From Streptomyces aureus (GTDB taxonomy: Bacteria > Actinomycetota > Actinomycetes > Streptomycetales > Streptomycetaceae): a DNA stretch of 49,504 nucleotides. Under the pieces are notes generated by a model. That model was not told the origin of the DNA, did not search any database, and saw only the letters and a program-made list of their open reading frames with translations. The DNA lies in NCBI RefSeq assembly GCF_001418135.1, contig NZ_LIPQ01000180.1, positions 538-50,041 on the forward strand, given 5' to 3'. Shown here piece by piece: positions 8,250 to 18,837 of this stretch. The translations under genes and the position numbers were made by a program. Every line of letters starts with the position of its first letter. Within the stretch, counting starts at the first letter, position 1.

Positions 8250-9086
8250 TCACTGCCCCCTGAGGAGGGCGAGGATCCGGTCGGCGGTCGCCGCGTCCCG
8301 GGCCGCGGTGAACGGCAGGGCGTTCCCGCCGGTGGTCCTGAAGGGCTCGCCCGCGAGGGTCGTGTGCGTCCCGCCCGCCTCGGTGACGAGGAGCAGCCCG
8401 GCCGCGTGGTCCCACGCGTACTCCCAGGAGAACGCCGTGCCGGAGAGTGCGCCGCGCGCCACGGCGAGGTACTCCAGTCCCGCGGAGCCGCAGGGCCGGG
8501 GGGCGACACCCTCGGTGAGCAGGCCGAGGAGGGCCCGCTTCTGGTCCGGGGTGGTGTAGTCGGGGTGTGAGGTGGCGACCTCGAGGACCTCGCCGGGAGC
8601 GGGTGAACCGGCGCGCAGCGGCTGCCCGTTGAGCGTGGCGCCCCGGCCCCGTACGGCCACGGCGAACTCGTCGAGGGCCGGTGCGTACGTCCAGGAGGCG
8701 AGCAGCTCGCCGTGCCGGGCGAGGGCGACGAGGGTGCAGAAGCCGGGGTCGCCGTGGACGAACTGGCGGGTGCCGTCGACGGGGTCGACGATCCAGACGG
8801 GGGCGTCGCCGCGCAGGGCGTCGTAGACGGCGGGGTCGGCGTGGACCGCCTCCTCGCCCACCACCACCGAGCCGGGGAGCAGGGCGGTCAGGGACTCCGT
8901 GAGGTGGGCCTCGGCGGCCCGGTCGGCGACGGTGACCAGGTCGTGCGGGCCGTTCTTCTCGACGATGTCGTCGGCGGCGAGCTGCCGGAAGCGCGGCATG
9001 ATCTCGGCGGCGGCCGCCTTGCGGACCGCCTCCTCCACCTCGGTCGTACGGCCGGCCAGGACAAGGTCAAGGAACTCTTCGCTCAT
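8250..9086 (-). CDS. Inositol monophosphatase family protein
   Basis: A 278-residue magnesium-dependent sugar-phosphate phosphatase. The family metal-binding motifs are present: VGEEAVH near residue 75, WIVDPVDGTRQFVHGDPGF near 95, and WDHAAGLLLVTEAGG near 225. Members dephosphorylate inositol phosphate, histidinol phosphate, fructose bisphosphate or 3'-phosphoadenosine phosphate; nothing here decides which. The ATG at 9086 is supported by a -10 box six bases upstream. It is divergent from the lipoate ligase gene across 112 bases and is followed, 63 bases on, by the FAD oxidoreductase on the same strand. Confidence 0.9.
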   Translation of the reverse strand: MSEEFLDLVLAGRTTEVEEAVRKAAAAEIMPRFRQLAADDIVEKNGPHDLVTVADRAAEAHLTESLTALLPGSVVVGEEAVHADPAVYDALRGDAPVWIVDPVDGTRQFVHGDPGFCTLVALARHGELLASWTYAPALDEFAVAVRGRGATLNGQPLRAGSPAPGEVLEVATSHPDYTTPDQKRALLGLLTEGVAPRPCGSAGLEYLAVARGALSGTAFSWEYAWDHAAGLLLVTEAGGTHTTLAGEPFRTTGGNALPFTAARDAATADRILALLRGQ

Positions 9087-9092
9087 GCGTCC

Positions 9093-9098
9093 AGCTAA
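9093..9098 (-). promoter_or_regulatory. -10 box of the inositol-monophosphatase-family gene, leaderless
   Basis: Minus-strand TTAGCT ends six bases before ATG 9086, with no ribosome-binding site in between. Confidence 0.4.
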
Positions 9099-9198
9099 GC
9101 ACGGGGCGCTGACAACCGGACCGGCGGACTTGTCACCCTCTGTTTCCCCGGGGAGTACCCTTTGGCCGAGTTCACCCCTTACATACAGGGAGGGTTCC

Positions 9199-10266
9199 GT
9201 GCACGGCGCGTACCACGGTGAGTACAAGGTTCCCGGCGGCAAGCTGGTGGTCGTCGACCTCGACGCCGAGGACGGGGTCCTGCGGAACGTCCGGGTCGCC
9301 GGCGACTTCTTCCTCGAACCGGACGAGGCGATCCTGGCGATCGACCGCGCCCTGGAGGGCGCACCGGTCGACACCGACGCGTCCGGGCTCGCGGCGCGGA
9401 TCGACGCGGCACTGCCGCCGGGCACGCAGATGTTCGGGCTGACCACGGAGGGCATCGGGGTCGCGGTCCGCCGGGCGCTCGCCCACGCCACGGACTGGAC
9501 CGACTACGACTGGCAGCTCATCCACGAGCCGCCGCAGTCCCCCGCCCTGCACATGGCGCTCGACGAGGTGCTCACGGCCGAGGTCGCCGCGGGCCGCCGG
9601 CCGCCGACCCTGCGGGTCTGGGAGTGGGGCGCCCCCGCGGTGGTCATCGGCAGCTTCCAGTCCCTGCGCAACGAGGTCGACCCCGAGGCGGCCGAGCGGC
9701 ACGGCATCCAGGTGGTGCGCCGGATCAGCGGCGGCGGGGCCATGTTCATCGAGCCCGGCAACACCATCACGTACTCGCTCTCCGTGCCCGACGCCCTCGT
9801 GCAGGGCCTGTCCTTCACCGACAGCTACGCCTACCTCGACGACTGGGTGCTCGGCGCGCTCGGCGACATGGGCATCCGCGCCTGGTACCAGCCGCTCAAC
9901 GACATCGCCACGGACGCGGGCAAGATCGCGGGCGCGGCGCAGAAGCGGATGGTGACGGGGCACGGGGCGGTCCTGCACCACGTGACGATGGCGTACGACA
10001 TCGACGCCGACAAGATGACGGAGGTGCTGCGGATCGGCCGCGAGAAGCTCTCCGACAAGGGCACGAAGAGCGCGAAGAAGCGGGTGGACCCGCTGCGGCG
10101 CCAGACCGGCCTGCCGCGCGAGACGGTGATCGACCGGATGATCGCCTCCTTCCGGGGCCGGTACGGCCTGTCGGAGGGCCAGGTCACGGAGGACGAGCTG
10201 ACACGGGCGAAGGAGCTCGCGGAGACGAAGTTCGGGACGGCGGAGTGGACGGGGCGGGTGCCGTAG
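9199..10266 (+). CDS. Lipoate--protein ligase family protein with N-terminal accessory domain
   Basis: A 355-residue protein. Residues about 100-355 are a lipoate/biotin ligase catalytic domain: R175-x-S-GGGAMF183 matches the RRxSGGGAVxxD loop, and K242 in GKIAGAAQKR matches the conserved ligase lysine. Residues 1-95 (KVPGGKLVVVDLD ... VRVAGDFFLEPDEAI ... GTQMFGLTTEGIGVAVRRAL) look like the small accessory domain that follows the catalytic domain in classic LplA or is a separate LplB in some archaea; here it comes first. It would attach scavenged lipoate to 2-oxoacid dehydrogenase E2 subunits. Start GTG 9199 has a GGGAGGG site 5 bases upstream. Confidence 0.88.
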   Translation: MHGAYHGEYKVPGGKLVVVDLDAEDGVLRNVRVAGDFFLEPDEAILAIDRALEGAPVDTDASGLAARIDAALPPGTQMFGLTTEGIGVAVRRALAHATDWTDYDWQLIHEPPQSPALHMALDEVLTAEVAAGRRPPTLRVWEWGAPAVVIGSFQSLRNEVDPEAAERHGIQVVRRISGGGAMFIEPGNTITYSLSVPDALVQGLSFTDSYAYLDDWVLGALGDMGIRAWYQPLNDIATDAGKIAGAAQKRMVTGHGAVLHHVTMAYDIDADKMTEVLRIGREKLSDKGTKSAKKRVDPLRRQTGLPRETVIDRMIASFRGRYGLSEGQVTEDELTRAKELAETKFGTAEWTGRVP

Positions 10267-10327
10267 CCGCTGCTCGGGGGCCGGGGACGCCGCCCGGGCC
10301 CCGCGCCCCGCGGGCGGGCCCGCTGCG

Positions 10328-10333
10328 TAGGGT
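10328..10333 (+). promoter_or_regulatory. -10 box of the 10340 gene, leaderless
   Basis: TAGGGT followed by GGCGGC and the ATG at 10340. Confidence 0.45.
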
Positions 10334-10339
10334 GGCGGC

Positions 10340-11227
10340 ATGCGTGTCGAGGGGCCGGTGAAACCGGGGCTGCGGATGGAGTGCGCCGACGGGCGGCGGC
10401 TGGTGCTGACGCAGGGCGCCGCCCCCGTGCTCTTCGCCCGGCAGCGGGCCACCCACCGTGGCCTGCACTACGCGCGCACCGGCCGGTACTCCTCCCCGTT
10501 CGCCCCGCTGCGGGCCGAACGGGCCCGTACGGTCGCGGAGTTCGCGGAACCGGGGTCGGCGGAGTGGTCGGAGCGCTGGGCCGCGCACGCGGAAGTGGAG
10601 CTGCGCGGGGCCGCCGAGGGGCCGCTCCACGCGGGCGAGTGGCTGCTGGCCCCGGACGTCCACCGGTGGTTCAAGGCCGTCAACTGGCCCACACTCCTCA
10701 CCCACGATCCGGACCGGGGGCATCTGACCTGGTTCGGATACGGCGATCCGGTGGAGGACGCGCGCGACCTGCTGCCACTGCGGGCACTGTCGGCCCCGGA
10801 GGCGCCGCGGGTGAAGGCGAACCGCCGGCAGTTCCGGGAGGGTGTCCTGCCGCCGGTGTTCGTCTGGTGGATCAGCGGGCTCAACTCCCCCGTGGTGCTG
10901 GACGGTCACGACCGCCTGACGGCGGCGCTCGCGGAGGGCGGGCGACCGGAGGTGCTGATCCTTGCGCGGGCGGCCGGGGACTCCCGGGGGGTGGCGCTCC
11001 TCTCCGCCCGTCCCGTGGAGGAGTACGAGAAGCGGGTCGCCGCCCTGGAGGGGCCGCTCGCCGCGTCGCGGATCGCGCACCAGGGCCGCCGTCTCGCCGC
11101 CGAGCTGAGAGCGATCACCAGCGGGTACGACCTCACCCGGGCCTGGCCCTTCCCCGGCGGCGCCCCCGCCTGGGACGCGGCCGCGGCGACGCACGTCCCC
11201 GGCTGGGCCCCGGACGCCGACCGCTGA
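10340..11227 (+). CDS. Conserved hypothetical protein (295 aa)
   Basis: I do not recognise the function. The 295 residues contain no membrane segment and no signal peptide. A short stretch, VVLDGHDRLTAALAEGGRPEV (about residues 190-210), resembles the 'DGHHR' turn of ParB/sulfiredoxin-like folds, and a WFKAVNWPTLLTHDPDRGHLTWFGYGDP segment precedes it; this is a weak resemblance and not a functional call. Codon use is normal for the window. The start is set by a leaderless-type TAGGGT box six bases upstream. The next 160 bases hold tandem repeats and then the protease gene. Confidence 0.72.
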   Translation: MRVEGPVKPGLRMECADGRRLVLTQGAAPVLFARQRATHRGLHYARTGRYSSPFAPLRAERARTVAEFAEPGSAEWSERWAAHAEVELRGAAEGPLHAGEWLLAPDVHRWFKAVNWPTLLTHDPDRGHLTWFGYGDPVEDARDLLPLRALSAPEAPRVKANRRQFREGVLPPVFVWWISGLNSPVVLDGHDRLTAALAEGGRPEVLILARAAGDSRGVALLSARPVEEYEKRVAALEGPLAASRIAHQGRRLAAELRAITSGYDLTRAWPFPGGAPAWDAAAATHVPGWAPDADR

Positions 11228-11252
11228 CCCACCCGGTCGCCGTGTCACTGTG

Positions 11253-11320
11253 TCACCTGCTCACCTGCTCACCTGCTCACCGACGCACCGACGCACCGAC
11301 GCACCGACGCACCGACGCAC
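11253..11320. repeat. Two adjoining arrays of 8-bp tandem repeats
   Basis: TCACCTGC repeated three times (11253-11276) plus TCAC, then CGACGCAC repeated five times (11281-11320), then a partial CGATCAC. All units are 8 bp, which is not a codon multiple, so copy number is free to vary in this gap between two plus-strand genes. Confidence 0.92.
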
Positions 11321-12247
11321 CGATCACGGCATCGGTCACCGGTACGGCCCCGCGGGCAGGTGACCGTATCCGGCCCGCGTCGTTGAGCCCATGCGGGCCG
11401 GGACGGCGGGTGGTGGACGTGCGGAAACGTCTCCGCACACCGACGGCCCCGGGAACACGGCGTCGACGGTACGGAGATCAGGTGGCACGGGCGAAGAGGT
11501 TCCTTGCGGCGGTCGCGGGCGCGCTGCTCACGGTGAGCCCCCTCGGGATCGCGCCGCCCGCGCAGGCGGTGGTCGGCGGACGGGAGGCACGGCCCCACCA
11601 GTACCCCTTCATGGCGGGGCTCGTGGACGTCCTCGAACGGCGGGTGATGTGCGGTGGGGCGCTGATCGGCGACCGGTACGTCCTCACCGCCGCCCACTGC
11701 CTGACGGGCTCGTACAGCGATCCCGCGCGGGTGGGCGTACTGCTCGGCGACCACGACCTGACGACCGGGTCCGAGAGCCCCCACGCGGTCCTGGCCTCGC
11801 CCGCGCGCTTCGTCCCGCACCCCGACTACGACCCCGGCACCCAGCGGAACGACATCGCCCTGGTCGAGCTCGCCGAGCCGCTCGCCCTCAACCGGGACGT
11901 GCGTCCGATCGAGCTGCCCGTGACGCCCGCCCCCGGCAGCGTCGACGGCACCCAGGTCGAGGTGCCGGGCTGGGGCACCACCTCGTTCGGCGGCCGCACG
12001 TCGGACGTGCTGCGGACCGTGGCCCTCTCCACCATGAGCAACTCGGCCTGCGCGAGCCGGGGCATGGCGCAGATCGCCCCCACGCAGATCTGCACGTACG
12101 CCCCCGGGCGCGACACCTGCCAGTACGACTCCGGCGGTCCACTGGTCCGGGTGGTCCGGGGGCGGCCGTACGTCGTCGGCCTGGTGTCCTACGGCAGGGA
12201 GTGCGCCACTGACACCCCCGCCGTGAACACCCGCGTGCGCTCCTATC

Positions 12248-13800
<1,553 letters not shown>

Positions 13801-13842
13801 ACGGAGGAACCCTTCGTTCGGCGGGGAGGACGGAACGAGGTG

Positions 13843-13859
13843 TCGCCCCGGAGGGGCGA
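13843..13859 (-). promoter_or_regulatory. Hairpin in the leader of the permease gene
   Basis: Perfect inverted repeat TCGCCCC-GGA-GGGGCGA about 40 bases upstream of ATG 13800. It could be an attenuator or an end signal for transcripts arriving from the upstream LLM gene. Confidence 0.4.
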
Positions 13860-13884
13860 GGGGTGCGCTACCGGCAGGACTCCA

Positions 13885-13897
13885 TGACGCTCCGTCA
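13885..13897. promoter_or_regulatory. Inverted repeat TGACG-CTC-CGTCA, candidate operator
   Basis: Five-base perfect arms with a three-base spacer, about 90 bases upstream of the permease ATG. On the minus strand it overlaps a TTGACG hexamer that could be a -35 box, suggesting the permease has its own promoter. No convincing -10 at ideal spacing, so this is tentative. Confidence 0.35.
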
Positions 13898-13986
13898 ACA
13901 ACGGTTCGCGGCTGGGAGCGGGGGTGATTCTCCCACCCGTCGTGACGCACGGGGTAGTCCCCGGGCGGGACGTCGGGTGGGAGGAT

Positions 13987-14131
13987 CGCCCCGGCAGGAC
14001 GGTCGGGGGTGCGGGCCCGCGTGCCGACGGCCGCGCCGTTGACATCGTCGCCCCGGCAGGACGGGCGGGGGTGCGGCCCTCCTCGGTGACGGCCGCGCCG
14101 ACCGCGGCGCCCCCGGCAGGACGGCAGGGTC
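13987..14131. repeat. About 60-bp imperfect tandem repeat, 2.4 copies
   Basis: The 346 bases between the LLM gene and the permease hold no gene. CGCCCCGGCAGGACGG occurs at 13987-14002 and 14049-14064, and with one extra C at 14108-14124; GACGGCCGCGCCG follows the first two copies. The rest of the gap (13801-13986) holds the permease leader hairpin and the TGACG inverted repeat. Confidence 0.85.
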
Positions 14132-14146
14132 GGGCCGCCGCGCGAC

Positions 14147-15163
14147 TCAGCCGGCGAAGGCCGGGATGATGTCGGATCCGTACGCGTCGATGGTGCCCTC
14201 GCGGTTGTCGTGCATGTCGTAGACGGCGAACTGGTCGACGCCCAGGGTCCTCAGGTGGCGGAGCTTCTCGATGTGGGCCTCGGCCGGGCCCAAAAGGCAG
14301 AAGCGGTCGACGATCTCGTCGGGGACGAACCGGGTGTCGGGGTTCCCGGCGCGGCCGTGGTGGGAGTAGTCGTAGCCGTGCCGGTCCTTGATGTACGCGG
14401 TGAGCTCCTCCGGGACCATGTCGGAGTGCTCGCCGTACTTGGCGACCAGGTCGGCGACGTGGTTGCCGACCATGCCGCCGAACCAGCGGCACTGCTCGCG
14501 GGCGTGCGCCAGGGCTTCCGGGGAGTCGTCGGCGGTGACGTAGGCGGGCGCGGCCACGCAGACGGTGAGCGCGTCGGGGTCGCGGCCGGCGTCCGCGGCG
14601 GCCTGGCGGACCGCCTTGACCATCCATTCGGTGAGGAAGGGGTCGGCGAGCTGGAGGATGAAGCCGTCGGCCTTCTGTCCGGCCAGCGCGAGCGCCTTGG
14701 GCCCGTACGCCGCCATCCAGACGGGGAGCTTCCCGTTCTTGATCCAGGGGATGCGGACCGGGTTGCCGTCGACCTGCGCCTCCCGTCCTTCGGCGAGGTC
14801 ACGGATGACGTCGATGGCCTCGCCGAGGCGGGCCAGGGTGTTCGGCCTGCGGCCGGCGACGCGCATCGCCGAGTCTCCGCGGCCGATGCCGCAGACGGTC
14901 CGGTTGCCGAACATGTCGTTGAGGGTGGCGAAGGTGGAGGCGGTCACCTCCCACGTACGGGTCCCCGGGTTGGTCACCATCGGGCCCACGTGCAGCTTGG
15001 TGGTGTGTTCGAGGATCTGGCTGTAGATGACGAAGGGTTCCTGCCACAGGACGGCGGAGTCGAAGGTCCAGCCGTAGCGGAAGCCGTTGCGTTCCGCCCG
15101 GCGCATCAGCCCGACGACCTGCGACGCGGGCGGGTCGGTCTGCAGGACGAGTCCAAAATCCAA
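14147..15163 (-). CDS. LLM-class (luciferase-like) oxidoreductase, TIGR03842-like
   Basis: A 338-residue TIM-barrel oxidoreductase of the luciferase-like superfamily, using F420 or flavin. MDFGLVLQTDPPASQVVGLM, LHVGPMVTNPGTRTWEVTAS (about 57-76), IGRGDSAM (about 93-100) and a KNGKLPVWMAAYGPKALALAGQKADG stretch match the TIGR03842 group, which from memory often sits beside dihydropyrimidinases. The start codon is TTG (15163); AGGAGAG 5-6 bases upstream overlaps the stop codon of the dihydropyrimidinase gene, so translation is probably coupled. No iron-sulfur dihydropyrimidine dehydrogenase (PydA/PreTA) gene is in the window, so this enzyme is a candidate for the redox step of the pathway. Confidence 0.88.
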   Translation of the reverse strand: MDFGLVLQTDPPASQVVGLMRRAERNGFRYGWTFDSAVLWQEPFVIYSQILEHTTKLHVGPMVTNPGTRTWEVTASTFATLNDMFGNRTVCGIGRGDSAMRVAGRRPNTLARLGEAIDVIRDLAEGREAQVDGNPVRIPWIKNGKLPVWMAAYGPKALALAGQKADGFILQLADPFLTEWMVKAVRQAAADAGRDPDALTVCVAAPAYVTADDSPEALAHAREQCRWFGGMVGNHVADLVAKYGEHSDMVPEELTAYIKDRHGYDYSHHGRAGNPDTRFVPDEIVDRFCLLGPAEAHIEKLRHLRTLGVDQFAVYDMHDNREGTIDAYGSDIIPAFAG

Positions 15164-15173
15164 CGTCGCTCTC

Positions 15174-16577
15174 CTAGTTCAGGTACTGGCAGGTGGAACG
15201 CGGCACGAAGGTGCCGTGACCGGCGTGCCCGACGTACGTGCGCTGGTCGATGACGACCTCGCCCCGGGAGAGGACGGTCTCGACCTGGCCGGTGACCGTC
15301 TTCCCCTCGTACGCCGAGTAGTCGACGTTCATGTGGTGGGTCTCGGCGGACAGGGTCTGCACGGCGTGCGGGTCGTAGATCACGACGTCGGCGTCGGCGC
15401 CCGGGGCGATCGTGCCCTTCTGCGGGTACAGGCCGAACATCCTGGCCGGCGTCGCACAGGCGATCTCGATCCAGCGGCGCCGCGAGATGTGCCCGTCGAC
15501 GACGGCCTGGTGCAGGAGGTCCATCCGGTTCTCCACCCCCGGCAGACCGTTGGGGATCTTCGAGAAGTCGCCGCGGCCGAGGTCCTTCTGCCCGACGAAG
15601 CAGAACGGGCAGTGGTCGGTGGAGACCACCTGGAGGTCGTTCGTCCGCAGTCCGCGCCAGAGCGCCGCCTGGTGCTCCTTCGGCCGGAGCGGGGTGCTGC
15701 ACACGTACTTCGCGCCCTCGAAGCCCGGCTCCGCGAGGTTGTCGGTGGAGAGGAAGAGGTACTGGGGGCAGGTCTCGCCGAAGATGGGCAGCCCCTTGTC
15801 GCGGGCGGTCGCGATCTCGGCGACCGCCTCCTCCGCCGAGACGTGCACGACGTACAGCGGCGCTCCCGCCACCCGGGCGAGCTGGATCGCCCGGTGGGTG
15901 GCCTCCGCCTCCAGGAGCGCCTTGCGGACCTCCCCGTGGTAGCGCGGGTCGGTCTCGCCGCGGGCCAGGGCCTGCTCGACGAGGACGTCGATCGCGATGC
16001 CGTTCTCGGCGTGCATCATGATCAGCCCGCCGTTCTCGGCGGAGCGCTGCATGGCCCGCAGGATCTTGCCGTCGTCGCTGTAGAAGACACCGGGGTAGGC
16101 CATGAAGAGCTTGAAGGAGGTGATGCCCTCCTGGACGAGCTTGTCCATCTCCTTGAGCGTGTGCTCGTTGACGTCGGAGAGGATCATGTGGAAGGCGTAG
16201 TCGATCGAGCAGTTGCCGTCGGCCTTGGCGTACCAGGCGTCGAGCCCTTCGCGCAGGGCCTGGCCGACGCTCTGCACGGCGAAGTCGACGATGGTGGTGG
16301 TGCCGCCCCAGGCGGCGGCGCGGGTGCCGGTCTCGAAGGTGTCGGAGGCGGAGGTGCCGCCGAAGGGCAGCTCCATGTGGGTGTGTGCGTCGACGCCTCC
16401 GGGCAGCACGTAGCGGTCGGTGGCGTCGATCGTCCGGTCGGCGGTCCAGGCGGCCGTCGCGTCGGAGCCGTGGGCCGCGAGGGCGACCACGCGGCCGTCC
16501 TCGATCAGCACGTCGGCGTGGAGTTCGTCGGCGGCGGTGACGACGAGGCCGCCCCGGATGACGGTTCGGATGCTCAC
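15174..16577 (-). CDS. hydA: Dihydropyrimidinase / D-hydantoinase
   Basis: Opens the ring of 5,6-dihydrouracil or dihydrothymine to the N-carbamoyl-beta-amino acid (second step of reductive pyrimidine degradation); also acts on 5-substituted hydantoins. The 467 residues show the metal-binding DAHTH (63-67), the lysine expected to be carbamylated, K156 in GITSFKLFM, later histidine-bearing segments MMHAENG and VVHVSAEEA, and STDHCPF with the fourth metal ligand. GTG 16577 has GGGAG 7 bases upstream. It is 10 bases from the LLM gene and 107 bases downstream of the aminotransferase gene on the same strand, in one operon. Confidence 0.94.
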   Translation of the reverse strand: MSIRTVIRGGLVVTAADELHADVLIEDGRVVALAAHGSDATAAWTADRTIDATDRYVLPGGVDAHTHMELPFGGTSASDTFETGTRAAAWGGTTTIVDFAVQSVGQALREGLDAWYAKADGNCSIDYAFHMILSDVNEHTLKEMDKLVQEGITSFKLFMAYPGVFYSDDGKILRAMQRSAENGGLIMMHAENGIAIDVLVEQALARGETDPRYHGEVRKALLEAEATHRAIQLARVAGAPLYVVHVSAEEAVAEIATARDKGLPIFGETCPQYLFLSTDNLAEPGFEGAKYVCSTPLRPKEHQAALWRGLRTNDLQVVSTDHCPFCFVGQKDLGRGDFSKIPNGLPGVENRMDLLHQAVVDGHISRRRWIEIACATPARMFGLYPQKGTIAPGADADVVIYDPHAVQTLSAETHHMNVDYSAYEGKTVTGQVETVLSRGEVVIDQRTYVGHAGHGTFVPRSTCQYLN

Positions 16578-16590
16578 GGGACTCTCCCTG

Positions 16591-16686
16591 CTCGATACGG
16601 CGGGCCGATCTCGACACGGCGGGACGGGTGCGGCTCCCGCCACGGCGGGGGCGGTGTGGCTCTCGATACGGCGGGGCGGTGTGGCT
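16591..16686. repeat. CTCGAYACGGCGGG repeats between hydA and the aminotransferase gene
   Basis: CTCGATACGGCGGG at 16591-16604 and 16662-16675, CTCGACACGGCGGG at 16610-16623, and a weaker copy near 16636. GCGGTGTGGCT is also duplicated (16651-16661 and 16676-16686). The 107-base gap is almost wholly made of these units and separates two genes of one operon. Confidence 0.85.
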
Positions 16687-17965
16687 ACAGCTCCCGCAGG
16701 GCCGCTTCGAGCATCGCCGCGCCCTCCTCCGCCTCGGCGACGGTGAGCGAGAGCGGTGGCGCGACGCGCAGGATGCTGGTGTTGTGGCCGCCGCCCTTGC
16801 CGATCAGCAGACCGTTCTCGCGGGCGGCCTCCAGGACGGTGGCGGCCGCGTCCGGGTTCGCCCGCTCGGTGCCCGGCTCGGTGAGCTCGATGCCGATCAT
16901 GAGACCGCGACCCCGGACCTCCCGTACCGCCTCGACTCCGGCGCAGGCGGCCCTGATCCGCTCAATGAGCAGACCTCCGACCCGGCGCGCGTTGCCCTGG
17001 AGGTCGTGCTCCAGGAGGTACGAGAGGTTGGCCAGGCCGGCGGCCATGGTGATCGGCGAACCACCGAAGGTGGAGATCGAGTTGGCGTCGATGCAGTTCA
17101 TGATGTCGGCGCGGGCGACGACCCCGCCGACGGACATGCCGTTGCCGATGCCCTTGGCGAAGGTGAGGATGTCGGGCGGCCCGGCCTGGCCGTGCGCCTG
17201 CCAGCCCCAGAAGTGCTCGCCGGTACGGCCCCAGCCGGTCTGCACCTCGTCGGAGATCCACAGGATTCCGTGCCGGTCGAGGACCCGGCGGAAGGCGGCG
17301 TACAGACCGTCGGGCGGGGCGGTGAAGCCACCGACGCCCTGGACGGGTTCGGCGATGAGCGCGGCGACGTCCCGGGTGTGGCCGAGGAGGTCCTCGAGGT
17401 CGGCCACGCAGGCCTCGATGAACCGCTCGTCGGTGTACTGGGCGTACGGACCGCGCGTACGGACGCCGCCGTGGACGTAGAGGGTCTGCAGCGGCGAGAG
17501 GCTGGTGGGCGACCAGGCGCGGTTGCCGGTGATGCCGACGGTGGAGAAGGAGCGGCCGTGGTAGCTGTTCCGCATGGCGAGGATCTGGTTCGACCGGCGG
17601 TACGCGGTCGCGAGGAGCAGCGCCGTGTCGTTGGCCTCGGTGCCGGAGGTGGTGAAGAAGACGCGGGCGTCGGGGATGCCGGAGAGTCCGGCGATCCGCT
17701 CGGCGAGCTCGACCATCGGGCGGTTGAGGTAGAGCGTCGAGGAGTGGATGATCCGCCCGGCCTGTTCGGCGACGGCCTTGGTGACCTCGGGCAGGGCGTG
17801 GGCGGTCATGGTGGTGAGGATGCCGCCGAAGAAGTCGAGGTACCGGCGTCCGTCGGCGTCCCAGACGTGGCGGCCCTCGCCGTGGGTGATCTCGACGGGG
17901 TCCTTGTAGTAGAGGGCGACCCAGTCGGGGATGACGGCCTTGTGCCGGTCGAAGAGACTGCTCAC
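16685..17965 (-). CDS. Class III aminotransferase (aspartate aminotransferase family), likely beta-alanine transaminase
   Basis: A 426-residue pyridoxal-phosphate enzyme. The PLP lysine is K271 in LTFAKGIGNGM; D239 in WISDEVQTGWGRTGEHFWG binds the pyridine nitrogen; TTSGTEAND (105-113) and NSYHGRSF (133-140) are the phosphate and ring-contact segments of class III omega-aminotransferases. Length and architecture match the AGXT2-like branch. In this operon the natural substrate is beta-alanine or 3-aminoisobutyrate released by the nitrilase, giving malonate semialdehyde; this is inference from context. GTG 17965 overlaps the nitrilase stop by 4 bases (GTGA), a sign of translational coupling. 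Confidence 0.92.
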   Translation of the reverse strand: MSSLFDRHKAVIPDWVALYYKDPVEITHGEGRHVWDADGRRYLDFFGGILTTMTAHALPEVTKAVAEQAGRIIHSSTLYLNRPMVELAERIAGLSGIPDARVFFTTSGTEANDTALLLATAYRRSNQILAMRNSYHGRSFSTVGITGNRAWSPTSLSPLQTLYVHGGVRTRGPYAQYTDERFIEACVADLEDLLGHTRDVAALIAEPVQGVGGFTAPPDGLYAAFRRVLDRHGILWISDEVQTGWGRTGEHFWGWQAHGQAGPPDILTFAKGIGNGMSVGGVVARADIMNCIDANSISTFGGSPITMAAGLANLSYLLEHDLQGNARRVGGLLIERIRAACAGVEAVREVRGRGLMIGIELTEPGTERANPDAAATVLEAARENGLLIGKGGGHNTSILRVAPPLSLTVAEAEEGAAMLEAALREL

Positions 17966-18804
17966 GGCCGCACCAGCCCGTCGTACGCGTCGGGGCGCCG
18001 GTCCCGGTAGAACGCCCATTGCTGGCGCACCTGCTCGATCAGTCCGAAGTCGAGGTCCCGGACGAGGAGTTCCTCGGTCTTGTCGGAGGCGACGTCGCCG
18101 ACGAACTGCCCGCGGGGGTCGACGAAGTAACTCGTGCCGTAGAAGTCGTTGTCGCCGTACTCCTCGATGCCGACGCGGTTGATGGCGGCGACGAAGTACT
18201 CGTTGGCGACGGCCGCGGCGGGCTGCTCCAGCTGCCAGAGGTAGGAGGAGAGACCGCGGTGGGTGGCCGACGGGTTGTATACCAACTGGGCTCCGTTGAG
18301 ACCGAGTTGACGCCAGCCCTCGGGGAAGTGCCGGTCGTAGCAGATGTACACGCCGACGCGCCCGACGGCGGTGTCGAAGACCGGCCAGCCGGCGTTCCCC
18401 GGGCGGAAGTAGTACTTCTCCCAGAAGCCCTTGACCTGGGGGATGTGGTGCTTGCGGTACTTGCCGAGGTAGCTGCCGTCGGCGTCGATCACGGCGGCGG
18501 TGTTGTAGTAGAAGCCCTCGCCCTCGACCTCGAAGACGGGCACCACGATCACCATCCCGGTCTCCCGGGCGAGGTCCCGCATCCGGCTGACGGTGGGGCC
18601 GTCGGGGACGGGCTCGGCCCACCGGTAGTGCTCGGGCTCCTGGACCTGGCAGAAGTAGGGGGCGTTGAACACCTCCTGGAAGCCGATCACCTTGGCACCC
18701 TGGCGGGCGGCCTCCCGGGCGTACTCCTCGTGTTTGGCGATCATGGATTCGGTGTCGCCGGTCCAGGTCGCCTGGACGAGCGCGGCGCGTACGACGTCGG
18801 TCAT
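17962..18804 (-). CDS. Nitrilase-family amidohydrolase, likely beta-ureidopropionase
   Basis: A 280-residue carbon-nitrogen hydrolase with the catalytic triad E44 (GFQEVF), K118 (KYRKHHIP) and C155 (GVYICYDRHFPEG). The KHHIP and CYDRHFPEGWR segments resemble beta-ureidopropionase / N-carbamoyl amino acid amidohydrolases, which split N-carbamoyl-beta-alanine to beta-alanine, CO2 and ammonia. First gene of the operon: nitrilase, aminotransferase, dihydropyrimidinase, LLM oxidoreductase, permease. ATG 18804 has GGAG 8-9 bases upstream. An inverted-repeat operator candidate lies 34-58 bases upstream. Confidence 0.93.
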   Translation of the reverse strand: MTDVVRAALVQATWTGDTESMIAKHEEYAREAARQGAKVIGFQEVFNAPYFCQVQEPEHYRWAEPVPDGPTVSRMRDLARETGMVIVVPVFEVEGEGFYYNTAAVIDADGSYLGKYRKHHIPQVKGFWEKYYFRPGNAGWPVFDTAVGRVGVYICYDRHFPEGWRQLGLNGAQLVYNPSATHRGLSSYLWQLEQPAAAVANEYFVAAINRVGIEEYGDNDFYGTSYFVDPRGQFVGDVASDKTEELLVRDLDFGLIEQVRQQWAFYRDRRPDAYDGLVRP

Positions 18805-18837
18805 GATCTGCTCCTTCGGCACGGCGTCAGAGAGCCT

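Noticed and set aside
10381-11481. N-terminal extension of the protease upstream of 11482
   Set aside because: The upstream part is an off-frame shadow of the 10340 gene and runs through tandem repeats; the signal peptide and ribosome-binding site fix the start at 11482.
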